64,000 bases of DNA. Origin: Burhinus oedicnemus (Eukaryota; Chordata; Aves; Charadriiformes; Burhinidae). The stretch covers positions 196,697 to 260,696 of the forward strand of contig VFFE01007215.1 of assembly GCA_008921705.1 (NCBI GenBank), read 5' to 3'. Each line of letters opens with the position of its first letter. Positions within the stretch are counted from its first letter, which is position 1. The notes beneath the pieces were generated by a model that did not search any database, had not been told where the DNA came from, and was given only the letters and a program-made list of their open reading frames with translations. Made by a program: the position numbers and the translations under genes. Of this stretch, positions 51,463 through 61,700 are shown in pieces.

Positions 51463-51605
51463 TAAAAAAAGAGAAGGGGTTGTAACAGGCATATTTGAAA
51501 TCTGTTGAGAATCTTTCTATGTGAATTCCTTCACTTCATAGTCCAGAGCTGTCATCAAAATCAAACCTATCCGTTTGGTCCAAGCACACACACTCACTGC
51601 TTTTG

Positions 51606-51656
51606 GGAGGGGAGGGGAAGGGAAGGGAAGGGAAGGGAAGGGAAGGGAAGGGGGAA
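51606..51656 (+). repeat. (GGGAA)n microsatellite with G-quadruplex potential
   Basis: GGGAA repeats about seven times between G-rich edges. Consecutive GGG runs separated by AA fit a strong quadruplex pattern on the plus strand. Confidence 0.95.
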
Positions 51657-54099
51657 GGCAGGAAATAAAAACAGGAGAAAATTTCAAACATTTCCTGGAG
51701 ACTTATGTTTTCTAACCCCCCTCATCCATTTGTGAGCTCTAGTTCCCGCTGAAAACTGATCCCGTGCATGTCTCAGTTGGGCATGTGAACCATGCTAAAT
51801 TCCTGTTGAACATTTTAAACCCTAAGGAGAAGTGTACCTTGCTAGCAACCACGGCAACGCAGACCACTCCTTTATACTAAGCAGTGTGAAAAATATGCTG
51901 GAACTGTCAAGAAAGCAGACCTACACAGTGCACCCTCTGCACAGGCATCGTTGTCTCTGGCTGTATAGAATACACTGTTGATTCAGGAACTATTTATTTC
52001 CTGGAGCAATATTTTAACACTGCACTTCAAGTGTCATAGTATAATACAGTGAGTTGAATATAGTGGTCATAAGTCTTTTTAACACTGCTTTCCTAACTGT
52101 CGAATACCAGCTATATCTGCCCTAGAAAATTCTCCATAGCCTAGTAGGCACCATGACTGCAAAATACTAGGTGTCCAAAATCTAAAAAAAAATTTCTTAG
52201 TCCTGTCCTTTAATTAAGCTGGAACAATTGCTTCTCACAGGTTTCTAACATTCAACAAAAGCTTCTGACATCAAAGATATTGCAGGTGACAACATGAAGC
52301 AGTCATGTGGAGACTCTTACTGCTTTAATGATCCCAGTTATGTAGTTCCTGATGCTCTCAGACACTCATCTGCTTTCCTGTTCCATTTTTACAGACCGTG
52401 ATTTGATGTCAAAATCTCTAAAGCCAGTGTGTAAATCCAACAGGCTCTGACTGTGTTTCCTAAATCCTAGTTAACATGTTTTAGAAGAAGTTGTATACGT
52501 TGACCTAGTTGTGAAGTGTGATATGTGATCTCTCTCCCTCTCTTCTCTTTCTTATTTATTCAAAGAAACAGAGATCTGTGCAACTTGCCAGGAGTCCTAC
52601 AAAATGAAATAGTGATGACACACCAAGGAATCTGAAAACACTCAAAACTGTCTTATTCTGAGGTGGAAATCAAACTGAAATTGATCCTGAAAGGAGATAC
52701 TGATCAAAGAGAAATATCTTATATGTGAATCATGCTTCACATATAAGAATAAAATACGACTATTTCAAGATTGTGAGTTTTAAAAAAGTAATGGTGTTTT
52801 CTACAGAAATTGTTGGGGGAACAGTACATCTTGCTGGCTTAGCAGTGCCATTCTAAGACACACATGTTATACTTTAGATTTCTGGAGATAACTGGCCTGC
52901 TAAGAGTCTCCTGGGAAGTGGTAAGTTTGCCCACTTCCTTGTTTATCAAGAGATCAAAACTCTTCTGTGAATTACTGTCATACATTCTTTAAAATTCAGT
53001 CTCTTGTGTTAATTAGTTATGTGATCACATCTAACACTTTTGGAGATGGAGTAGAACAGGATTGACTTTGTAGGTGAGAAAAGATCAAAGCAATGTTCTA
53101 ACAAATTATTATGGTAATTAATGTTAGTCTTGTAGTTTATCTCCAGGGAGGCTTTTAACAGCAGCAGTGAGAGCTTGGGAAAAACCTGCATGCAGGGTAA
53201 GCATGCACTTGAAGAAACAGAGCTTGCCAAGCTCACAGGGCAGTCTGGCAGGGGGACTGGAGATGAGTGGCATGAGGGGAAATTAAAAGGCATATCAGGT
53301 AGTGAAGGGGGGAAGTGATCTGAGTGTGCTACATAATTTTCAAGATGCAAGAGGCCCACTGCATCTCTGCGTTCCCCTTCAGCCTTGCAAAAAGCTCTAA
53401 AACCCCTTAGATTTGTTGAGTCTTAGCCAAAAGAGCAGCTGTTGCTGGGGATTTCATCAATCATGGAAGCACAGATGTCAGAGATGGACAGTAGTCGTTC
53501 CACCCCCCAGCCCCCGTGCCCCCTGCATGATTGTTATCTCCCCTACATCTGCTGGCACTTGCTACAATCTAGTTTTAAATGATTCAAGCCATGGGTTATA
53601 CCATTTCCCTTGAGAGGCTGTTATGCCGCCAAGTCAGGATGCTTCTCATGGAGGAGGAATTTCTCCTGGAGGTGCCCAGGACAGGGGAGGGAGCGCTCCC
53701 CTTTGGGGACATGCAGCACGCACCCTCCTACTTCTGCAGCACGAGTCTGAGAGCTGGGGAACGTGGATCATGCAGGTGTCTGCATCTGGGCTCCCTGCAA
53801 ATGCCCTTCCCCATAGGATATACCCCAAAAGGCCTAGATGTGGCCATCGATGCATGGAGCATGCAGAGACAGGGTAGAAACAGACTTTAGAAACATTTAG
53901 AAACATTGCCTCTAGCCTGTTGTGACAGTTCTTTGGCCCATATTGAAGGGGCTAATGAAAGCCCTGCGTGATCCCTCCATTTGCACCCCAGCCTCCTAAA
54001 GCAATGTCTAATTCTTCCCCTGTCTAATTTGTTCCCCGTTAGGGCCTCCATAGTGATATGCATGGGCAGGGGTCTGGTCCTCTTCATGCTACTGCTTGT
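51657..54099. other. Unique non-coding sequence
   Basis: No gene is called. A hairpin at 52717-52748 is listed separately. From about 53.4 kb the sequence becomes GC-richer, with overlapping featureless frames on both strands at 53.5-53.9 kb. Confidence 0.45.
52717..52748. repeat. Perfect 13-bp hairpin, 6-nt loop
   Basis: TCTTATATGTGAA and its exact reverse complement TTCACATATAAGA flank the loop TCATGC. It is too short for a typical pre-miRNA. It could be a cruciform site, the inner end of a decayed inverted-repeat transposon, or chance. Confidence 0.9.
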
Positions 54100-54640
54100 G
54101 TTATTGCAGGATCCGTAGAGGTCCCGTGAGACAGCTCCCTTGGTGAAAAAGCTATTTCTTGTGGTTCCCAGGGGGAGGGAGGGTGATGTTTTTTGCTACT
54201 TTGGAAGGACAACTCCAATGCCGATGACAACAACAGCCCTACAAGGTCTACTTGGGCTGGCCGGCTGCCGAGACCGCAATCTGCCCACCCCTGTAGTCTC
54301 AGCAGCCGGCCGGCTGACAGTGCCGCTGCCTGGCTGACACCCCCCAGATTGGCAGGGCTCCTTTGCCAGGATGGAAACTGCCTGTAGTGAACAGCTCGTT
54401 ATTAGTGCTCTACTTTTCGCAGCAATTAAGTCAAGAACCATGGCACCTGTTCATCTCACCTCCCTCGCGGGAATTAACATGCCGTATGGGAAAGAGATTT
54501 GCAGCGAGGGGGAGGGGGGGGCAGAGGGAAAGAGCTTCCTTGCATCTGTTAAAGGCAAATAGCAATGCATCTGAGGTTCTTCAGGGAATAGCAAGCTCGA
54601 TGAATTTACAAGATTTTTGAGGAGAACTGCCTTTACCCTG
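54100..54640. promoter_or_regulatory. Candidate conserved regulatory block (unproven)
   Basis: The sequence is GC-richer, includes CCGGCCGGCTG and GGCTGGCCGGCTGCCGAG words and several CpGs, and ends in a G-rich run (54508-54528) that fits a quadruplex pattern. Short frames on both strands show no protein signature. Its composition differs from flanking AT-rich DNA, which suggests constraint or local GC-biased conversion. Conservation cannot be seen from one sequence. Confidence 0.3.
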
Positions 54641-55099
54641 GGGGTGGTGAAAATGTCCCAGATAATTTGATTTTAAGTAGATGTTCACTTTGTGTTGTTA
54701 CTTCTCTCCACGGCTAAGGAATACTTATGCCTCAGTGAAAACCACTGAAGAGACCCTGACAACACCTCAAATCTGTTTGATAATGAGAATATAACTGCCT
54801 CAGTTTGGAATGAACAATGTTTTAATCTGTGCTGCTTGGACGTACAAAGGCTCTGAAATGGACCTCGGGTTGGCCTAGGGATTTGCTGTGTGTATCTACT
54901 TAAGCAGTGAACCTGAAAAATGGCATAATTGTTCATCTTGCAAAGAATTACCTCATTCTGTCTAATCAACCTGACAGGACAAAACAAACCAATCTTTTAA
55001 AAAGATGTATTTTTTTCCAGGAAGATGTGGATATTAAGACGGTATGTAGATGCTGTTGGTTCCAATTAAAATCAATATCTGTCCTGATTTGCGGCTGTT

Positions 55100-55510
55100 G
55101 TCTCTGTGACAGCGAGGGGGCTAGATAAGGGGACCCATCTGCTCAGCTTTCCCAAAGGGGCTCCAAACAAGTGAATGACCTGCAGTGTTTATTATTAAGT
55201 TTTCAAAGGGAAACTTGTTTTGGTCTAATTGAAGGAATAATATGAGAGAGGTTATTTCTGGTCAGTTCCCTGCTGTTTTCACTCCAGAGAATATATTCCA
55301 GGTGTTAGCTAGGCGATGCTATGATACAGTATTGACTTTCCCTTGTGTTTAGGCATGCTAGTGCCAATGGACCAATAAACTGCAGTTACGAATGTAAAGC
55401 CAACCCTTTCAGAGGAACTTTTTGCTAACTATTTAGTAAGCCAGATGGTTAATGACTGCATTCATTTTCAAAAGCTCCATTCCCCAGGAGCGAAGTAATG
55501 TAATTTTTCA
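55100..55510. promoter_or_regulatory. Candidate conserved non-coding block (unproven)
   Basis: This stretch has balanced composition, no repeats, and wording with homeodomain-type cores (GTCTAATTGAAG, GGTTAATGACTG) and a CCAATAAA word. It has no coding features. The regulatory reading is an inference from motif type and lack of repeats only. Confidence 0.22.
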
Positions 55511-57169
55511 ACCCCCCCGTCCTTTTTTTTCATCTATTTTGTTTCCCCTCTTTTCTCTTCTACTCTTAGCAAAATATTGGTTGTGAGAGAGTGTCATTTT
55601 ATATTAAATCTCATGTAGCTAACAGTTTCTTCCCCTTTCTATGACAACAAACTTAATGCGTAAAGTCTAAATAATAGGGGAAAATACGGATCTACAAGCT
55701 ACACAAGTTTCACGTGGTATATGATAGATGATCTTTACTGTATGATTCTTTAAATAGCATATGATGTCATCCCTGTATCATACATGTGTTAGATATTGTG
55801 TGTATGTGTCTTTAGACAGGCAAACAGAAAAAGCAAAACATGTGCATAGCGATGACTCAGCCTAAGTCTGGGAAGTGAAATGGCTACTGACTCTGGCTTT
55901 ATGTTTTCAAGCTGGGTCACCCAGACAGAGGAGTAGTATAGTCAGGAAAGTAATCTCAGACAATAAATTATATTACATTATATTAAGAGCTGGGGAGAAC
56001 AAGGGGTTTCAATTTGGTTGCTGAAGTGAACAATTGGAGAAAGATCGCCAGTTCAGGTGGAACTGAAATAGAAACTTAGAACTTTTTTAAAAAAACTAAA
56101 AAACCTCTTTTGAAGTCAATTTGAAACGTTTAGTTTGACTTTTTTTTTCTTTTAAAATACTATTCTAAGTACCTAAAAAAATAGGCTGCCATTTCAAATA
56201 ATATCTTCTGACTTTTCAGAATTCCTCCTGTGTCCTTTTCTTTAGGTTTCTGCATATCTTAGAAGAATGTGATTTGATTTCACAAATGTGCTCGAGTCTT
56301 ACATTAGATTCAATATACTGATAATGTGGGCTGCAAAAAAGAAATTTGAATTCTCTGCATAGGAAACCTAATATGAATTTAATTGTCCTGAAATTTATAT
56401 GAACAATAGAACAAGAGATTATTTTTGTTGATAATAGTAAATATGCCTTCAGATATATAATTTTAGTCATCCTAAAGCAATTCAGGAATTTGGGCCAAAT
56501 TTTCTGTACTGCTTTCTCCCCTGGAATACAGATGATCAAGACACAAAACTGCAGAAGAACTCTCTGTCATGTCCTATCTGTCCTGTATCTTCATAGTTGG
56601 GGCACTCTCCAAAATCAGAATGAGACCACACTTCTTTCCCTCCTTTACTTGTTTGACTTTGAACACAGCTACCAAACCCCCTCCAAGAAAGCATAAAAAG
56701 CAGCAGGTTATACACAGCTGAGGAAAAATGTTCTCAATTTCTCCTGGTGACCTTTTTCCTTATAATCACTGAAGCAGCGACTGGAACCCATGTTCAGCCC
56801 TTCTGCGGGTAAGGTCATCCTGGGCAAGAACAGCAATCCATGAACACCCATCCGGGTGAAACAGAGATGCCGCTGTGTCCTTCTTCTCCAGTGGGGTGGT
56901 GAATCTTCGTTTTTGTTTCCCTTGCTTTTAACTTCACTTCAAACCAACTTCCACCCTCCTGTGCCCTTTTTTTTTATTTGGTTGCCAAGCTGAAAAATTT
57001 GTTATTTACACAGACCAAATGCAGCCACTAAATGTAATCCATTAAATTGTCTTAGTTCTTTATTAGGGGGTGGAGGGGGGTGGTTCTGAGTAAAGTGTCC
57101 CTTGGCCTTCAAGCAGCTTGTTTTCTTGCACCAAGCCAGTTGCACTGCACCAAGAAGTCTTTGCTAATC
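55511..57169. other. Unique AT-rich non-coding sequence
   Basis: No gene or recognised repeat seen. A 107-codon minus-strand frame at 56216-56539 is featureless. Confidence 0.45.
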
Positions 57170-57630
57170 ATGAAAAAAAATAAAAATCCCTAATTCTCTG
57201 CTGTGCTGGTGCAGGGAGATGGGGAGAAGCTGTGATCTGGGGCCAGCCATTGTTTCGGAGCAGAATGCTGAGGTGATTGACAGTTGCAAATTAATGGGAA
57301 CGATTTTTCGACAGGGCTTGTCACATGAGAGCCTGACCATCCTGGACATGTTGTCTGTGCTTTAACTTCCTAACTCCATCTGGAGTTTAGACAAAGAGGC
57401 CTGGATGAATCCTGCTCTCTGTCCGTTTGGCTGTCATCGTTTTGATTAACCTGATTCTTCAGCAGGAGCAAAAAGTAGCTGGCTTCAGTCCACGCAGACA
57501 TCAGGAAAATAGCTGCCGTAATGGCCCGATGATCTCCACACAAGAGATCCTGGGGCTAATCTGCTTTTTCTCCTATGTCTAATTAAAAGTGTCTCTTCCT
57601 GTTTACATTAACAATTTTTACATATTTTGA
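57170..57630. promoter_or_regulatory. Candidate enhancer with a PBX/MEIS decamer
   Basis: TGATTGACAG at 57274-57283 exactly matches the composite site known for PBX with MEIS/PREP partners. Three bases later comes GCAAATTAATG (57286-57296), an octamer/homeodomain-like word. CATTGTT (57248-57254) is a SOX-type core, and TAATTA lies at 57580-57585. The block is free of transposons and has no coding signature. The motif matches are direct observations; enhancer activity and target gene are inference. Confidence 0.4.
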
Positions 57631-57752
57631 TTAAATAATTCCTTTTGGAGCTGTGGAAAGGTCGGAACATTATTTTTTCCAGCACAGGTGTTACATAAGG
57701 AGACAGAAAATGAAAAAGAAGAGCAGATGTGAGAAGGAAAAATTGGAGTGTA

Positions 57753-58038
57753 AAGGAAAGAAAGAGAGAATGAGAGAAAGAGAGAAAGAAGGAAAGAAAA
57801 TAAAAAGAGAGAAAGAAAGAAATAAAGAAAGAAAGAGAGAAAGAAAGAAAGAGAGAAAGAAAGAAAGAGAGAAAGAAAGAAAGAGAGAAAGAGAAAGAGA
57901 GAAAGAGAGAAAGAGAGAAAGAGAGAAAGAGAGAAAGAAAGAGAGAAAGAAAGGAAGGAAGGAAGGAAGGAAGGAAGGAAGGAAGGAAGGAAGGAAGGAA
58001 GGAAGGAAGGAAGGAAGGAAGGAAGGAAGGAAGAAAGG
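57753..58038 (+). repeat. Compound GAAA/GAGA and (GGAA)n microsatellite
   Basis: About 190 bp of AAAG/AGAG purine repeat passes directly into a pure GGAA tetramer array at 57953-58032, about 20 units. The plus strand is all purine. The long frames of about 155 codons on both strands (repeating KERK on plus, LPSF/SLFLS on minus) are repeat read-through, not genes. GGAA is the ETS-family core, so the array could bind ETS factors. Confidence 0.97.
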
Positions 58039-61000
58039 ATGGCTTCCACAGATGAACTGCAGGAGGAAACTCCACAGGTTTGTGGACCTCAGCTTGCCTC
58101 TTTACTGCCCAGTATGATTGTCTCCTGATCTTTCTCTAGGACCTGTGGGATCTAGGGCAAGTTGCATGTGCTTAATTTATTACAAATGTACTTCATTTAC
58201 AAATAAATGTAAAATAAAATTGCCATGTTTCCATTTTTGCATAACAGTAATTTTAAATATATTTCTGTTTTCCACTCTCAGGTGTGTTTTCCGGTAGTTC
58301 CAAGTAGACTGGCCAGGCCAAAGCGTTGACTCCAAAGCCCAATCCTACTCAGACTTTTCCTGACCAGAAACATTGGTGGATCCTGGTTGGTAATCAGCTG
58401 GAGGTTGGGTACCGCACACAACTCATGCCCCAGTCAACTTGGCAGAAAAACAGCATAAGTAGGCACCTAACTGTAGCACATGTCCCCTTAAAGTTCAGTT
58501 TGTGGCCTCCAGGTGAATGTATGTAAAAGGTATGGCTAACTTCTGCTTCTCCTTACCAAAGATTTGTCAAGTGTGCTGTTGATGCATGGAGTACATTCCC
58601 TCCCTGCTACTCTTAGGAAGTGATGGCACCTACTCCCTGCCTTGGGGCTGAGTGATGGATACACAATCCACTGTGCAGGGAAAGGACATCTATCTTTGGC
58701 TGAGGAGACTGGAGGAGCAGACTATAACTGGTCACTTGACCATGGAAAAAGCTTATGTCTTCCCATGGGGTGAGCCACATTGCCTTGCTGCCCCCACACT
58801 TTCACAGTCCCTTCAGGTCTTGGCTCCCAGCCTCCACGTCTGAGACAAGAACCAAGGCCACCTGGGGCATGCTCCTGGCCTGCAGCCAGCCATGACGTCT
58901 GTACTCACACACGAAAATGCATGAGCCAGAAAAGAAGAGGAGAAGTTAGAGGTAGACCTGAGTAACGCTGATCAGATGTCCCTGGTTTGTTTGTTGCTCT
59001 CAATCCAGGGGAGAAAAGTTCTACATCTATGGAGGCAGTTTCTGTGTGTCTTTCCTTCTTTCTTCTTTTCTTTTCTCTCCTCTTCCCACGACTCCTCACT
59101 CCTGCTTCAGCCCCAACAGCACTACATTTACTGCTGAAGAGTGCTGTCATTTACTGAGCCTAATTACACAGCAGCAAACTGAAATCCTTCTTGTCTGCTT
59201 TGGACAACTTGGACTCATTGTGTGGATCATGCAAGTGGGATTTGGCATGGAGCCAGGAAGAAGAGTAAATTAACATGGTCACTTAAGGTCATGGTCATAA
59301 AAAGCCATAGCTCTTCTGCTGTAGATTTGTCAAGGCTTTGGCTCTTTTATACAGGTTTCAGTGGAGCAAAAAAATACAACCTATTTCTAGTGAGTCAAGC
59401 AATGAGTGATACGTTGCAGTGGAAAGTTATGGGCAGTTTTCAGCTGAGCTGAACAGTTGATGACTTTGGGATGACGTCTCAGCCCTAGCTGTTTGTTCTG
59501 ACAGGGAAACCAGGGAATGAGGAGAGGGTCATCGACATTTTATTCTTATTTATCTCTGAATAGAAGAGACACAGGCATGGATGATACATGAGGGTTTTCA
59601 ACAAACTGCTCTTGCAGATAAAATGGTCATACTTGGGAGAGCACATGAGAGAAAGACAGAGCTGAGATTAGGTTTCCGGTTTCTTTGCAAATGAACAACC
59701 TAAATCCCATTTCTGTTCTTCCCCTTTGTGTGGCAGCTATGTTTATTACTCTGTGAAAGGTAAATAGCTGAAAATGTGACCGTAAATATTTTCTTGGCCC
59801 ACCTTTCAAAATCTGTTATTTCCCGTCTTTTCCTCTGCATTACTGAGACATGTATACTTAGTGAGTGAAGCTACAGCGACATGGCTTTTAACAGCCGAAC
59901 AACTCCTGAGGGTCCAGGTTATTGTATAGCCCAGGCTGATGCCCTTACAGCCACAGGCTCCTCACTAGCGATGGGTGGACTGACCAGGCTGCAGCTAGTA
60001 TGGGCATCTCCTTGTTGCAAGGTGGTTGTGTTTGGTAGGTATATCGTCACTGCCCACCTGAGCCTTCATACAAGGATTTCCTCTTGGAACTCAGTGGATA
60101 TGCAAGGGGCCTGTGTGATGATATTCTTCGGGAGACTGGTATGGCTGGGAGAGAAGAAACAGAGAGTGCAGCAGTTCACACTGGGAAGAGGCTGGAGGGG
60201 AAAGCTGTTTGAACCACAAAATGTAGGTCACTGTGAAGCAGAGATGTTTCACCTAGGCATGAACCTGAACGAAGCCACAGTTCAGGACTCTCCACACGTG
60301 CGAGGAGAAGTTCAGTGTCAGATCTCTCTTCCATGGATAACTTTCATGTTTTAGTAATGCACTAAACCAAAACTTTGGATCCAAACACCCATTCAGACTT
60401 AAAAGCATTTGGTTTTGAGTCAAGACTGTATTCCAGCTCCCCCCCGCCCCGTGTGCTTCCACTGTCTGCAAAGTGCCTGATTCAAAACCCCACTGATGAG
60501 CACTCCTGACGTTTGGAAGCCTTCATTTCCAGCTCCTAGCTTTAGCACGCTGGCTCAGACATAATGTTGACATGTACTTAGGTGAAGTTCACTGAACAAT
60601 GCCACTTAATAAAAGTCCCGTAAAGGTACAATCTTGTGCTCGGAGGAGATTTTATTTATGGAGACACAGAAAGCTGTGTGTGTATGTGTATGTACTCTGT
60701 AAAAAGTCCATTAGCCAAGGTGTAAGTGAAATGAATCTGACCTCTGTGTCATTAAAATGCTGTCTGCAAAGGTGCCGCTTCAGAGCATTCCTGACCTCAC
60801 CCCAAACCCTCAGTGAGAACTGAAAGTGAGAACAGGGTTAGAGGATAACTTTTTTTAAGTGAATCAAGCAGTGTTTTGTCTGAGCAGAATAAGGATAAAA
60901 AAGTAGAGAAAAAAAAGTAACCCAGGCCCATGATAAATCTTGGTCTTATTCCAAGTCTTACTGAATGTTCTAGCCAAAAAGTAAGAAACACTATCTGAAA

Positions 61001-61059
61001 TGTTTGTGAGGGAAGGCGGCTGTGCCAGCACTCGTCCAGCAACATCTGAGAGAAGAGAG
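58039..61059. other. Unique non-coding sequence
   Basis: No gene is called. The 157-codon open frame at 59881-60354 is the longest outside repeats in this window but shows no domain, signal peptide or splice context that I recognise. Confidence 0.45.
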
Positions 61060-61700
61060 AATTTTATATGTGATTGCCTTAGACTTGTTGTCATTATCAA
61101 TTAAGCTTAGAAAGCTCATTTGATATGCTCGGCCATCCTGCACACTTGCCAAAAAGGCAAGACTTCTCCACAGCTGTGGCCCTGAAGATCTCTGAAATAT
61201 TGTGAGAAGGAGAAGGGAGCGAATTTAGCCAGCAAGGTGATATTGGATGTGCTGTAATTTTCCTTGAGAAAAGCCACTTTGGATGGGGGCCCAGAGCTGG
61301 CACTTGGTGCACATCATCCCGTGTCGCTTGTCGCTTGTCACTTGTCAGTCCTCATGCCTCCTGTGAGTACAATGCAATCTGGTAATGAACTGATTTTGCT
61401 GCATCCTCATCTCTAGCCAAGGGCACACTGCTCCCAGCACTGAAGATGTGCAAAACAGCCCTGTTGTGAGTGGCTTATGTCTCATTTACATGCCAAGAGG
61501 TTTGACATACTGGATAACTATGTCACCGAGGAAGCAGCGGCAGCTTCAAACATTTCTTTTGCTCTGCGGCTTTGTTAGCATGAGCATTCCTGTGCTTTAA
61601 GGTTCATAGACAGCTCATGTACAGCTGCACTATACAGTCAGAGTGAGACACAAGCCACATGCTGACAAGCATCGCTTTGCTTCGGATTCTGCATGGGACT
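61060..61700. promoter_or_regulatory. Candidate conserved non-coding block (unproven)
   Basis: A repeat-poor block with homeodomain-type words (TTATCAATTAAGC) and four tandem heptamers TGTCGCT, TGTCGCT, TGTCACT, TGTCAGT at 61322-61349. TGTCA is the half-site of TALE homeodomain factors (MEIS, TGIF). No coding signature. Function is inferred from motif type only. Confidence 0.25.

Noticed and set aside
57608..58117. Open frames of about 155 codons on both strands
   Set aside because: They translate the GAAA/GGAA microsatellite (KERK-type or LPSF-type repeats); no unique protein sequence of note.
59881..60354. 157-codon open frame, the longest outside repeats
   Set aside because: No recognisable domain, no splice or promoter context, and composition like its flanks. 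It would need transcript evidence or conservation to be called.
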